Source: Cristatella mucedo (Eukaryota > Bryozoa > Phylactolaemata > Cristatellidae). From it: 62,000 nt of DNA. The translations under genes and the position numbers were made by a program. The DNA is taken from the NCBI GenBank assembly GCA_009760855.2, contig WPIO01000018.1, positions 1,472,501-1,534,500 on the forward strand, read 5' to 3'. Below the pieces are notes generated by a model, which saw only the letters and a program-made list of their open reading frames with translations, had not been told where the DNA came from and made no database searches. Positions 1-11,775 of this stretch are shown one piece after another. The first letter of the stretch is position 1. The number at the start of each line of letters is the position of its first letter.

Positions 1-1350
1 TCTTGGTACATAGAAGAACTTCGGCTTAGCGTGACTGTCGTATTTGTCCCAAACCAACGAATATAGCTCTGTGTTAGCGATTGCAACTAGACATTCGTAC
101 ATCCATTTGCCAAACAACAGCAGTTCAGACACTGAGTGACACTGACACTGACACAGACACTGGGTTCAGACACTGGACACTCACCATTCAACCATTCTTT
201 CTATGCCAGGCATCGATGAATACTTTCATGCAAACTTATTTGCTGAAGATTGAGATTGCAAATTCTCTTTAGAGATGACTCTCATGGTATGATATAATTG
301 CCATAGAATTGATTTCTCCATTGGTCGCTCCTAACTATGGCTTCCCAAGCATAGATAGGCAATCTAAGAAGACAGTTCGATTCGTCGGATGTGGCTCCAC
401 TCCTTTCATGTATGTCAGTCACTGTTGGCAGTGCTGTATTTCTCCTATCCTGTGCTTCCCTGTATTGTCTTTGCATTGACTTAGGTCGCTTGCCAATTGT
501 GTAAACGGGGCTTCTTTCGGTATGCGAAATTTGCCTATTTGAATTACAAAATATGCCTTGTCAATGGATCTCGCATCCCTTCATAGGATCTCCATCGTGT
601 GAACGATTAGGAATAGTGTACATGCTGTTGTTTCAGCTACGGATTCCTCAGGCTTCCTCGACAGTAGGAGAAGAACAGTACACATAACAGAGTAAAAGTA
701 CAGAATTCAGCTGCATGAACGACTCCCTTGGATCTGCTGCCCCAATGAATTAATTCAGCTGAAGCGCCGGCCTCTTGCAGTCTCAAGTTTCCTCAAACTT
801 TGGCTTTGGAAGCACACTGTCGTAAGACAAGCATGCTTGACTTTAGATGGGCTACACTTTCCATCGACACGTCGATACTAGCAGTTAGGCCGCGCTGCCG
901 ACTTCGACGGCTGCGCCCAGCTTTGTCGTCCTCCTGGGCACAGAGATTCGCACGGGCGGCTCGGCCAAGCTAGCCTTTCTGATTCCCGTGGCCGAGGGCT
1001 AAGTCGCGAACACTTTGCGACTATATAGTCATGCATCGCTCGTGATTGCCCACTGCAAAATGGGTTTATAGTAGCTACGGCTCTTCTGCCTGTTACATAA
1101 GTTAAGCTATTAAGTCAGCTTTACTTATCGAAATTCTTTCAGCATGACACAGGTGCCCCAGCACTGCTACCAGCCTCAGCCCAACCACATGCAGATTCGC
1201 TCTGGTCGGTTTTCACTTTGCCTCAAAAAACTTGTCTTTTTCGTTCGGTCGTAGTAACCGGTGGCCATGAGTTACTTCAACCTTGCTTTAGAAATGTGGC
1301 CTCAGCATTATGATTGCTTGGCATTCTTCATGCTGGGAATGTCAGCATCT
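1..1350. other. No gene recognised
   Basis: Only short open frames are present and none resembles a known protein. A moderately GC-rich patch lies near 880-1020. An imperfect run of (ACTG) units occurs near 128-165. I see no RNA gene. Confidence 0.5.
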
Positions 1351-1354
1351 CTCA

Positions 1355-1622
1355 TGCAACGACATCTACTCTCCAACTGCCGACTGTGGCACATCTTATC
1401 CAGAGGTCCTGAACTGCTACTTCTATGCTACTCACTACCTCAACTGCTCTCCTGACTCTGCTATGCTTCCCACTTTCTCTTTGTTTCGTGAGACGAAGTC
1501 TGTTAGCTACCGAATGCGTACCGAAAGCCGCTTAGGCTGTGAGTGTGCTATACAAAACTCTCCTGCCTATCACCCACACGGTCTTTATGACTTTGTGGAG
1601 TTACAGACGAAGATACATTACT
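1355..1622 (+). repeat. LINE-B 3' end (5'-truncated)
   Basis: This stretch matches the 3' untranslated segment seen in other LINE-B copies at 11560-11775, 17713-18170, 35767-36100 and 60424-60722. Shared landmarks are CTCTCCAACTGCCGACT, the CTGAACTGCTACTTC block and the terminal GAGTTACAGACG. It ends in ATACATTAC, a minimal form of the family's ACATT-type tail. No coding domain remains, so it is a dead 5'-truncated insertion. The open frames crossing it are accidental. The family name is mine; the relationship rests on visual comparison within this window. Confidence 0.75.
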
Positions 1623-1870
1623 GATTCCCCTATAGCGATTTTTAAAGCATGTGGACAGACATCAGGTTCTCTTAGGGTGCAATGGGAACGAGCCGCCCTA
1701 CTGCAGCTAGCTTAATATAATTTTGCTATAGCATGTCACTAGTCTGAAACCATAATGCACGGCATGACCGTGATAATTTAAGCAATCAAGATATACGTGG
1801 GAGAAGATGAAGTGGAATTCTACAGTATTAATAGCAAAGGATCGTGAACAAAAGAGACCAATGCCCGCAC

Positions 1871-2080
<210 letters not shown>

Positions 2081-2099
2081 AGATGAACAAGTAGCAGAC

Positions 2100-3540
2100 A
2101 CTTCAGGGCTGGTTTTCAATGTTAGGCTGAAGATTCCCTGTGTTTTTCAAGGGTTAAGGCATGCATAAGTATATCAATATTGAGACGTCCTCGCAACATC
2201 CTCTCGACGTTGAGACATTATCCATTCCCCTAGCTCTTTCAGCTGGCTTATTCTAAACCGGTTCTTTGGCTTACAGACTTTGGTAATAGCATGGGGTTGA
2301 TAGGATACAAGTACTGGAGATTATTTGATCGAGCTGGACCTTTTTGCTAGTTAGGCAAGCACGTGAGCCGGAAGCAAAAAGTAATTAGGCAATGTGCACA
2401 ATTTTGCACCTGCATTAACTTGGGTCAGGAAAGTTAATGTTAAATCACTCTGTACAAGGTACTGAAAATTTTAGAAATAAAGAATCAAGTTTAGAATTGG
2501 AAAATGTAAAGAGTAAAAGCTTTTGCACCTCGGCCGTGAAAGATTACTGCAGCCATTTTCAGCCGGCTGTTCGATGGATGGATTCGATGGATGCCATGCA
2601 GGATATTTGAAGACTGCTGCAATATCCCTCCAAATAGCTATAAGCGAAGGAGAGGAGGAATAAACAGCCATGCCTACTCCGCCACTAATTTCTAATGACT
2701 TTTGGGTTGGAAAAAGAGAGATTGCTCTGTCAGAGTCACATCAATTATTGTCAACTCGTCTGTCAATTTCAGCCAGGTGCCGACACAAGCAAAATGATTT
2801 ATGCAACTCAAAAAAGTCATGCCACATATTTCTAGGAAATTTGTGTGCATTGAATAAATAGCTCACATGATGATAGCTAAGTTTTCGAGATTCACTACGG
2901 TTCTTTAGGGAAAGCTGACTTAATTTCTCAAAGCAATGTGGACAATCTTCTTACCCTCTCTCCAGATTATTCTGTTATTATATGTCCCACTGCATAATGT
3001 TGGCATTCAAAATATGCTAGCACTGAAAGCATCAGCAACTCGTAATAAAATGTGTATGGTGATATATGTTTACAAAATGCATAAATAAGACTTCCCAGGT
3101 TGGATAAAAAGGTGTCTGTCGTAAGTTTTTTGGCAGCTCTCTGTTGTTGATCATGAAGAAGTGTAATGACTAATAAAAACGTGCTTATTTTTTCAGTAAT
3201 CGATTGCTAAGGAACGATGTTTTCAGTTTGTATTGCAACCATATTCTAAATAGATGTCTCGCTAATATGCAGAATTGCTATGATTAACAGACATGTGCTA
3301 TCTCATAACGCAGTGCACTTTTGGTTGTAGGCTTTAATAGGAGTAAACTAAGGAGGTTGCCAAATTGGAAGGTCAGAGTCCAACCATTGTAGAAGAAAGC
3401 TACTTTTCTAAAAACAAATCTTCGACTTCTGGTCAGACTAAAGCCCAGCAGATTCGCTGGCTACCAGCTGACGGCTTTTACATGCTGTTTACATGAATGA
3501 CTCTTGCATATTCATTGCCGTGCGTCTGAGAGGACTGAGA
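2100..3540. other. No gene recognised
   Basis: AT-rich intergenic sequence upstream of the neuropeptide receptor gene. No long open frame, no clear repeat shared with the rest of the window and no RNA gene could be seen. The receptor's promoter and any non-coding first exon may lie here, but I cannot place them. Confidence 0.5.
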
Positions 3541-3626
3541 GGATTCAAACCAGATCAACCGTACACATCTGAGGGATGCCAGTATAGTATCCACTTGCTG
3601 GGTGGATCACTATTAGTAGTAATAAT

Positions 3627-4493
3627 ATGCCACTTGCCTCTAGTGACATGAGACGGCTGAGGCCCAGTATATTGTCTGTGGTTAGTTCGGTTACAGCCAA
3701 GCTATCGCCTTTACCGACAAACCTTATCACGACATCGGACCTGCCTTTGCCAGTCTTCAGCTTGAGCACCTTCAACAACTCGGATGATATCGGCCCTCCG
3801 AAAAATGCTAGTTCAACACTTGCCAACAATGGTTTTGCACTTCCATCAGGAGCCATGTCGTTTGTATACCTTATGTATGCATTGACAGTCTTTATGACAG
3901 TGGTAGGAAATATCACAGTGATCATTGTCTTCACTCGGGGCAGGCGATCGCGAACGGACATACGCGGATTCCTGGTCAACCTTGCTATATCGGATCTTGT
4001 TGTCGGTATTGTTTGCCTCCCTTTTTCGTCAGTGGTGCCTCAGCTGGGATGGATATTCCCAGACCTCATGTGTCCTCTTGTTCTCTTCGCTCAGCAAACG
4101 AGCGTAACAGCGAGCATCTACATAAATGCAGCCATTGGCATCGACCGGTTCCTCGCCGTGCGATTCCCCTTCAAGCGTCTGACTGCGTCAAGATCTCGCG
4201 TTGCAGCTATCATCGCAGTAATATGGATTTCAGCCACTGGATTGGCCTCAGTGCAGCTCGTCGTGAGCAGAGCGTCGGTCAATGAAAGTGGTGAGAGGCT
4301 ATGTTCAGAGATTTGGCCTGATCCAGAGTTTGCGAAACACTACTCGATCATACTCTTAGTTATCACATACATTGCTCCGGTAGCACTGGTGGCCATCATG
4401 TACACCCTAGTCTGTCAACAGCTGTGGAGCACCAACCATCCAGGTGCTGCAGATGCACTTCGAGACAGCCGCCAGCTCAAAGCCAAGCGAAAA
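3627..4493 (+). CDS. Neuropeptide GPCR, exon 1 (N-terminus to TM5)
   Basis: First coding exon (289 codons) of a rhodopsin-class receptor acting at the plasma membrane. The start is the first ATG after an in-frame TAG at 3585. The extracellular N-terminus (about 78 residues) has NxS sequons at N50 and N60. TM1 is about 79-102 with the GN motif at N95. TM2 contains D123 in LAISDLVVG. C149 (top of TM3) pairs by family rule with C226 in loop 2. The DRY motif reads D173-R174-F175. TM4 is about 192-213 and TM5 about 238-262. The loop-2 to TM5 stretch CSEIWPD...Y...LLVITYIAP resembles neuropeptide Y/F, RYamide and NPFF-type receptors. The exon ends after AKRK at a GTGAGT donor (4494), phase 0. The ligand cannot be assigned from sequence alone. 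Confidence 0.9.
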
Positions 4494-6241
4494 GTGAGTA
4501 GTGCATAATTTCTGGCCTGGCTTGAGCAGTAGATACTTTCTCTGGTGCTTTCAAGATAATATTTCACGTTTTTGCTGTCAAATAATCAGGCCTAATTTTC
4601 TATTACATCAATTATGTTACATTTTATTTAATGGTGAGTGACTTCTATGCAATTGTACCGTCAAAGCAAAAGTGCTCCTACTCTAACATAGAAAGGGCGA
4701 AATTGTAAGAGTGTCCCTTTGGTGCCCAAATTACGGGTTAAGCTTCCAAGGCCAACGATACGTGTTCTGTGTTTAAAAATGAACGGGACATAAAGCTATG
4801 AGAGCCCCCTTCTTGGTAGAGTAATCTTGCTATTCACAGAGCTAAATGTATGTTTGCTCTCCTTTCTGCATGGCAGATGGGCACTTCTGTTATCAAAGGT
4901 TGTATTCACAAATTATAGTCTAAATAAAGCAATTCTATTTTTGGGATATAATTTTGATCCAAATCTCATGATTAACTGCGACGAACGAAAAACCACAGGA
5001 TCGATCAACGCTGAGCTCTGTGACACGTTAAGGCAATTGGCCGGTGTCTAAGTTCGCGTTGGCTAGCTCATCATTTCTAGCCAAGCCGTAGGTGTTTGTC
5101 TGCCCGGCAACAACTCAATGCGAGCTGTTCACCAAAACCAGGGTGAAGGGCTAGCACAAGGCGTCAGGCTTTAACGTGAACCCTTCCAGCTCGAAAGATA
5201 AAAGTAGCCACATTGTTAGCAACTAAATAGTGAGGAACGTCAAGCATATCCATGGGGTGACCCGAATTATTCGGAGAACGTCACGTGACGATGAAAAGCC
5301 ACCGAGAAGGAAGAAGGTCACGGCAGTTGTCTTGCTCAAGCAATCTGTCCTACGTGCTTTCGCGTTGACGTTTAAGAATAAAATGACGTCAATTTTGTCG
5401 TAATTATATTATTTTTTGTATTTCTTTCCGAAAGTGTCACTGCACCAGAAGTATTATGTAAATTTCATTTGGCCGTATGAGTGCTTGGCTCTAGAGTTGC
5501 GTATTTCCAGGCATTTTTTATGCTGATACAGAGCTGTAGGTCAATATTGGATGTATGTAGTCAAAAGCTAGCAACCCAGAAAAATGGGCGAAGGTGACCT
5601 CTTTGAGTGATCAATTTACATCGCTCGTTCCATTGTCAACTTGAAAATGCAACTCGCTATAATATCATTATAAACATGGTAATATATGCGGGATTTATGT
5701 AACATAAGATGATCTATCCTAGAAGACAGGCTAGCTAATTATACGAAACGCTTAAAGGGGTGTTTTAAATTGCTTGAGTGATAGTGATTTAAGATAGTGC
5801 TGGCTAGGTCTGAAAATGCTGATCTGCTTTGGTTTTGAGTGAGCTATAACGTACTCTCCTTGGTAACACCAACTCATTTTGGTGGCCTTGTGGTGTTGCA
5901 TACGGAGATATATTATCTTAAGCTACACGATATTTTACGATTTGAGTTGCAAAAACACGAGAGATGCATCTCCTGTTTTGCTTATGGTATTCCTGATGCA
6001 TCTCATTTCAATTCGAAGTTTCTTTGAAGCCCAAAGAACTGACCCTTTTTTGGACAATATTTCGGAGTTTGCATTTTGAGATAACCATAGAGAGGCTTTG
6101 CACTTGCTGGTTTAATTTCTTAAGTGGTTATCCACAAGTCTGTCGGGATTTCTGTGTGTTGTTGAATGGTCAAGCAAAGCCTGCAGCAGTGATTGCCTCA
6201 TCCTTGCGGTGATCGCCTCAGAGCTCTGCTCATCCTTTTAG
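4494..6241 (+). other. Intron 1 of the neuropeptide GPCR
   Basis: The donor is GTGAGT directly after AAGCGAAAA; the acceptor is CATCCTTTTAG at 6231-6241. It is phase 0 and lies between TM5 and TM6, inside the third cytoplasmic loop. No other gene or clear repeat is seen inside. Confidence 0.85.
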
Positions 6242-6457
6242 GTTGTCAAAATGCTGATCGTGATCGTTGCACTATGCACAGTCTGCTGGCTGCCATTGCA
6301 CATTTTTTTCCTGCTGTACTACTTCTGGCCGAAGCAGTTTGAAGCGGTGCAGCCTGGTGGCGGCATGCTCGCCCTCTACTACTTTGTCCATCTGCTGGCC
6401 ATGAGCAACAGCTTCCAGAATCCAATAATATATGGCTTCCTCAATGACAATTTTCGG
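6242..6457 (+). CDS. Neuropeptide GPCR, exon 2 (TM6-TM7)
   Basis: Exon of 72 codons, residues 290-361 of the spliced protein. It begins VVKMLIVIVALC, which joined to the exon-1 end KAKRK restores the usual basic stretch leading into TM6. The toggle motif is CWLPLH (304-309) and the TM7 motif is NPIIY (349-353), followed by GFLNDNFR at the start of helix 8. AMSNSFQNPIIYGFLN is close to what neuropeptide Y/F-like and related peptide receptors carry. The exon ends at a GTGAGT donor (6458), phase 0. In-frame reading past the donor continues to a stop at 6521, so intron retention would remove the C-tail. Both borders and the continuous fold across the junctions support the splice model. Confidence 0.9.
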
Positions 6458-6996
6458 GTGAGTGCTTGCCAGTCTAATGCCTTTGGCTTTCTCCTCACTC
6501 AGTTCAGCACTGCAAGTAATTAGTCTGCTTAGTCTGGTAGACAGACCTGCTGCAGAAAATACACACTGCTTTGCTGACCGAGACTTGTGCGAAAGAGAAC
6601 GGTTGTCCGAAGCTCGAGCTAAGGCTTGCACGAAGTTTGTCACATAGCTCAGTGGCCGTCACAGCTCCCTGAATCCGAGAAGAGACGGTTAATTTAGATT
6701 AGCTTAGACAGCAAAGTTCTGAGCAATTTTTCAGTAATTGCTCTTGCTAACGAACTATTGGTTTCGTCTTTTACGAGATCTACATTTTCCATTATAGCTT
6801 CTTACTCACCTAATATGTTTTCACTAATAAACTCTGCTATTCCATGTAAACTACAAAAAAATAAGTACAATTACGACCTTTTCATGCGTGGTAAATGTAT
6901 TATTGGTTCATAATTCGGGGATAAATAGACTCAGCAACCATACCCAGTGTGACGTGGAAGTAAAAACGGCAGATGAACCTACTAAGCGTGCTGTAC

Positions 6997-7060
<64 letters not shown>

Positions 7061-7431
7061 TGCATGTGTGGTGCATCGTTGCTATCTCTTTGTCACAACT
7101 CTCTGATAATGTCATGCCTAGCGTCTGCAGTAGTGCAGCAAACTGGGTGAAAGTTAACTGGCGTTTCCCACCTTTTAAGTATCTCGATCGAGAACAGCTT
7201 TCCTTTTTAGCAGATTCAAGCTAACAACAGGCAAAATAACACAGTTGCCAGCGGGATCCAGTTGTATTCTGTGATACTTGCCTCACCTAGTCAGTGTCAC
7301 TTCCGACTGCTGTCTGTCAGCGATAGACGCTCGCATCTTGCTTCTCTTGACTGCGTCTAGCTTGCCGCTGGCATGGGGTCGGCAGTACGGTCCAGGGCGT
7401 AATAGCTGCTACCTGCTGTCGTCTATTTTAG
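6458..7431 (+). other. Intron 2 of the neuropeptide GPCR
   Basis: GTGAGT donor and GTCTATTTTAG acceptor (7421-7431), phase 0. A (TA)n/(TG)n/(TGCG)n compound microsatellite sits near its middle. Confidence 0.75.
6998..7064. repeat. (TA)n(TG)n(TGCG)n microsatellite in intron 2
   Basis: TA repeat, then TG repeat, then TGCG repeat in direct succession, the same arrangement type as at 1871-2078. Confidence 0.9.
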
Positions 7432-7980
7432 TCCGACCTATCCGAGATGCTCATTCTATGCTGTCCCTTCTTCTCGCGCTTTGACGCCATGAAGAAGGCA
7501 GCCAGCAGGCAGCAATCGTCCACGTCCAGGCATTGCTCTTTCCACCGGCAGCAGTCCGATCGGTGCCCGGTGCAGACGACGCGGGCCGCAGCCGTTGTTG
7601 CCACCTGTGCTACCTCTCGTCGTGACTGCAGCAGTGGCTGTGGCCACGTCGAGCGCCACCAGCTGCAGTCCCGACGGAGGCAGCACGAGATAAACGGAGC
7701 AGACTTCGCCATTGGTCAAGACTCGTCGGCTACAATGCAGCTAACCACCAGCGACTCGTTGAATGTCTTGGGCATAGTAGACGCTCTGCGGCTTGATGAC
7801 AACGACAACTCGACTCTGAATTTGCTTAAAAAAGTCATCGTGCTCAGATCGGTCTTGGAAGCACCGCGAAACGCAGTTAAGCCCCCGCGAGTGACTCGCC
7901 ACTTTGAGCACGACATAATACCAGGGGAATGTTCGCGAAATGAAGAAGTTGCCGAGACCGTCTCGTTTGTCAGTCCCTAG
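7432..7980 (+). CDS. Neuropeptide GPCR, exon 3 (helix 8 and C-tail)
   Basis: Joined in phase to exon 2 this gives ...NDNFR-SDLSEMLILCCPFF, a normal helix 8 ending in a cysteine pair (C371, C372) of the sort usually palmitoylated at the inner membrane. This fit is why I choose the acceptor at 7430-7431. The cytoplasmic tail then runs about 170 residues to a TAG at 7978-7980, rich in Ser, Thr, Arg and Gln (possible kinase and arrestin sites), with a more acidic end. The full protein is 543 residues, within the range for neuropeptide receptors with long tails. The tail shows no known domain. Exon 3 is slightly less certain than exons 1-2, because tail sequence is poorly conserved in this family. 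Confidence 0.75.
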   Translation, partial: SDLSEMLILCCPFFSRFDAMKKAASRQQSSTSRHCSFHRQQSDRCPVQTTRAAAVVATCATSRRDCSSGCGHVERHQLQSRRRQHEINGADFAIGQDSSATMQLTTSDSLNVLGIVDALRLDDNDNSTLNLLKKVIVLRSVLEAPRNAVKPPRVTRHFEHDIIPGECSRNEEVAETVSFVSP

Positions 7981-8597
7981 CCGATTGGTTTACCATGGGT
8001 TGATCTCTGCTGTCTGCTTTGCCGACAGCCAGGGGAATCTGTTTGTTCTTGGATTTTGCATTCTGCAAGAACTATCCCCTTTGGCTAGCAATGTCTCGAA
8101 GCAGGTGTCTACACTCAGCTATTGATGATGCTACGTCTATAGCAGCATCTCTTAACGAGACTGCAATGCAGACGATGCTATACTGGAAATGCATTCTTGT
8201 TAGTGATAATGAATCCACACGCTACTGACTTTCAAGTCAGTATGTCTTGGAGCTCGGCATTCGGTGGGCACTGTGAGACTTGCTTTCGGTGGCCAGCTTT
8301 ACCAGCTGACAATACCCGGCCCTACCGAAAGCAGTACTATCTATTGTCCAGTCAGTACATCCGAGTCAAGCGTTACCACATCAATTAGTTGCAATGCAAC
8401 TTAAAGTGGTAACGCAGTCGCAGTCCCACGGCAAGATTAGGCAGTCGCAGTTCGATTATCTTTGTGAACGCCTAATAGTTATCATTGATCACTTAAGAGG
8501 TGTGCCACCCTAGTACACAGTCATTTGCATGCAGCAGCTGTGAAATTGATCACATATTTTCTGCAACTCTGCCGGTCTCAAGCAACCATTTTGAAGA

Positions 8598-8603
8598 AAT
8601 AAA
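8598..8603 (+). terminator. Candidate poly(A) signal for the neuropeptide GPCR
   Basis: AATAAA about 620 bases after the stop codon, followed by T/G-rich sequence (TTATTTGTTATTGTGG). It is a plausible cleavage site; nearer candidates are weaker. Confidence 0.35.
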
Positions 8604-8609
8604 TTATTT

Positions 8610-9365
8610 TATTTGTTATTGTGGCCAGTGCGATCTCAATCATCGCACTTGATGTGGGGGCACTTGCTGTCTACGTTGAATATTCTCCTTAAGCCAGTGA
8701 GTATTCAGAAAGAGACGGGAAACGACCAACCTGAAAAAGAAGCATGTTTCTGCTAGATTCTAACCGAAAAGTTCTTCTTTTCCATGCTTACCTCTTTGTG
8801 CCTCTAGAGACTCGCTGGTTCAACAGCTCTCTACCTGTGAATCGCGATCCTTTTTCTTGGGGGGGTGGTCGATTGACCCTTTCACAAGGGTCGCCTAAGA
8901 CCATCGGAAAACACTTATTTCCACATCTTCACACTATAGCTTTGTAGCTGGGAGTCAGCACAGCACGAGGAACTGTATTTAAGGGTCGCAGCCTTGGAAA
9001 GGTTGAGAATCACTGGTCGCTAATCACACCACTTTCATTTAAGTTAGATGAAATTGTGATGAGGCTCATTAAAATGTAGACTAATATCCACTAACCATAT
9101 TGCAGGTCTAAGGTGTAAGTTCTTCACGACCCAGATTGTGTGTTGATCTGTTGCAGCAAATATTTGTTTGTTAGCCGCATTCTTAGTTGGCCCTGTTTCT
9201 AGGTCGAGGAATAAGCAGAATAATTTTCGACCGGATCATGGCTGTGTGTCTCAGGCAATCTCTTATTGCCACGCGTTAGATCGCTGATATATGCAGAGGA
9301 TGTTTAATTAACTGTTACAATCAAAAGGCAGTGCTGAATCAGGTAACCTCATTTTCTTGGCTACC
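8610..9365. other. No gene recognised
   Basis: Intergenic sequence between the receptor and the first LINE-A copy. A run of seven Gs occurs near 8860. Nothing else could be assigned. Confidence 0.5.
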
Positions 9366-9371
9366 AAAGTA

Positions 9372-10063
9372 ATAATACAAATTATAATAATAATACACTG
9401 GATAAAGCGCCCTCAGAGAACCTAATCTCTTTCTAGGTGCTTTACATTTGCTGCAAAGGGAAATGCAATTGAATGGTAAGTAAAATCATGCTTGAAAAAC
9501 AAACAAAATGAATAATATGATTAGGCGTGACATGCACAGGGTCAGCATGCAAATGTGGTTAGTGGCAGCATGCACAGTGTCAGCACGCATAAGCACACGA
9601 AGGAAGAATCACAGGGATCCACTAAATGCTGTCCTAGATAGGTGTGTTTTAAGTTCCTTTTAAATGTGGTCAGGTCAGGGGATGTCCTGACGCAGGTCGG
9701 GAGGGAGTTCCAGGCTTTGGGAGCATACGAACTAAATGCACGGTCTCCAAAGGATTTAAGGTTTGTACGAGGTATTTGTAGACTGTTGGATTCCGAAAAG
9801 CGGGTGGTACGATGCTTGGCCTGAAAGGGGAGTGTATCGGAGAGATAGGCTGGAGCCATAGAATGAAGGGACCTAAAAGTGAGCGACAAAATCTTGAAGT
9901 TAATCCGTCGCTTGACTGGTAGCCAGTGCAGGACGGCGAGAAGTGGAGTAATGTGGCAACTGCGACGCTCACGACAGAAAAGCCTAGCTGCAAAGTTTTG
10001 CACCAGCTGCAATCGCCTGATCGCACATGCTGGTAGGACAGTAAGCAGTGAGTTGCAGAAGTA
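9372..10063 (-). repeat. LINE-A 3' end with RT C-terminal frame
   Basis: Read on the - strand, this is the C-terminal part of a non-LTR retrotransposon ORF2 followed by its 3' UTR. The frame 10012-9542 contains LVQNFAARLFCRERRSC, LLAVLHWLPVKRRI and KAWNSLPTCVRTSPDLTTF, the region downstream of the reverse transcriptase that is common to L2/CR1-type LINEs. The 3' UTR carries two imperfect GCATGCTGACMCTGT units. It ends with the stem-loop GTAAAGCACCTAG...GGGCGCTTT and an ATT-rich tail at 9372-9395. It is 5' truncated before the catalytic domain, so it is not autonomous. The frame is long and intact, suggesting a fairly young insertion. Confidence 0.9.
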
Positions 10064-10269
10064 GAACGTGTGTCGCTATCCGTGGAAATATGATCTCAAG
10101 TCCGTAAAGTTATCCTTTGTCGAGAGTATTTTATTTCTCATCTAAGAATAAGTTAATGGAGCCCAACTGAGGAGGCCTGTATGGAGTAAAGATAGGAATG
10201 ATGGACGATTGTCAATCCCAGATAATGTTAATAACCAATATCTGGTTTAACAAAACAAAATGTAGTTTA

Positions 10270-10962
10270 AAAATAATATCAATAATTCATTTGATAAAGC
10301 GCCTCGGATAACTCAATCTCTTTCTAGGCGCTTTACGTTTGCTACAAAGGGAAACGCGACTGGATGATGAGTAATATCATGCTTGAAAAACAAGGTGAGT
10401 AGCATGGTTAGAAGTGACATGCACAGAGTCAGCATGCAAGTGTGGTTAGTGGCAGCATGCAAAAGCACATGAAGGACGAATCATGGGGACCCACTAAATG
10501 CTGTCCTAAATAGGTGTGTTTTTAAGTTTTTTTTTAAATGTGGTCAAGTCACAGGATGCTGTGAAGCAAGTCGGGACTGATTTCCAGTTTTTGTGAGCAT
10601 ACGAACTAAGTTTACTGTCTTTGAAGGATTTTAGGCTTGTACAAGGTAGTAGTAGACAGTTAAATTCCGAAAAGCGGATGGTGCGATGCTTGGCCTCGTG
10701 GGGAAGTCGATCTGAAAGATAAGTTGGAGCCAAAGAATGAAGTGACCTTACAGTGAGTGACAAAACCTTGAAGTCGATCCGTTGCTTGACTGGTAGCCAG
10801 TGCAGGTCGGCGAGAAGTGGAGTGACGTGGCAACTGGGCCGCTCACGACAGACAAGCCTAGCTGCGGAGCTTTTCACCAGCTGTAATCGTGTGATTGCAC
10901 ATTCACGGTAGGCCAGCAAGCAGTGAGTTACAGTTGTGAAGATGGGATGTCACAAATTTGAA
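10270..10962 (-). repeat. LINE-A 3' end, second copy in tandem orientation
   Basis: Same family and same strand as the copy at 9372-10063, separated by about 200 bases. Its frame (10919-10506) retains VKSSAARLVCRERPSC and LLADLHWLPVKQRIDFKVLS. The UTR lacks part of the GCATGCTG duplication, and the tail is short (AATAATATCAATAATTCA). Many substitutions relative to its neighbour show the two are independent insertions or an old duplication. Confidence 0.88.
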
Positions 10963-11057
10963 TAAAAGAAAACCTGCCCATAACTATAACTAATAGCAGT
11001 CGTCAGAACCAATAAAAGACATTCTCGTTATGAAACGCAGGCAATATTTAGGCATGC

Positions 11058-11505
11058 TGTGAGGGAACATGACTCTTGCAGCCTGACAGAACTGGATGGA
11101 GACCCTACGAGGGCTCAGACTGCTTAAGCAGCCAAAGGCTCACGAGTGGTGGAGGGCAGACGATGACTCGGCAGATGACTCAGCAGTACTGCTTAAATCC
11201 ATGCGTCGGCGGCGTCTTGGGAATATCCATCTGCCACAAACTGCCGCCAGCTGTCGGGCAGGTTCGGAACCAACAATGGCTCGACAGAGCGAAAGCAGCT
11301 CAAGCATGGAATATAAGGGCTGCTGAACGAGTACGACCGGAGAGAAGGGCTAGATCCCTCATAATCTCCGGTGGCCATCTGAGTGCGGAGACTGTGCTTG
11401 GCTGGCGTGGCTTGGAGAATAAAGTGTGCGGTGCTGGAGCCAGCAGGCTCGTTGCTCGGTCGCACTACCCAGTCCGACGATTGGTCTCGTGGAGGGCTGT
11501 CACAG
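11058..11505 (+). mobile_element. Possible solo LTR or LTR-like fragment
   Basis: The segment starts TGTGAGGG and ends near CTGTCACA. It has a TATA-like ATATAAGG at 11311-11318 and AATAAA at 11420-11425, about 110 bases apart, the order found in LTRs. I could not find matching target duplications, a second copy or retroviral-type pol sequence, so this rests on the order of signals only. It could be a single-copy promoter and 5' exon instead. Confidence 0.25.
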
Positions 11506-11559
11506 GTTCCCTCGAATTCATCATCCTATCCTAGGTTTTTTCGCGGTAAATGGGTTGCA

Positions 11560-11775
11560 GTAATGTATCGCCGTCTGTAACTCTACAAAGCGATAAGGAC
11601 TATGTGGATGTTACGCGGGAGTGTTTCCTTATAGCGCACTCACAGCCTAAGCGGCTTTCGGTAAGCAATCCGTAGCCAGCAGACTTCATCTCACGCAACA
11701 AAGAGAATTTGGGTAGCATATCAGAGTCACGAGAGCAGTTGAGGTAGTGAGTATGTAGCACAGCACCGGCCTGAC
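11560..11775 (-). repeat. LINE-B 3' end fragment
   Basis: On the - strand, matches the LINE-B 3' UTR. It starts TAATGTATCGCCGTCTGTAA (the reverse of the GAGTTACAGACG end), then CACAGCCTAAGCGGCTTTCGG and GACTTCATCTCACGCAACAA. Homology stops near 11775 and the sequence beyond is unrelated. Confidence 0.75.

Noticed and set aside
3545-3979. 144-codon - strand frame
   Set aside because: Antisense of the neuropeptide receptor's first exon.
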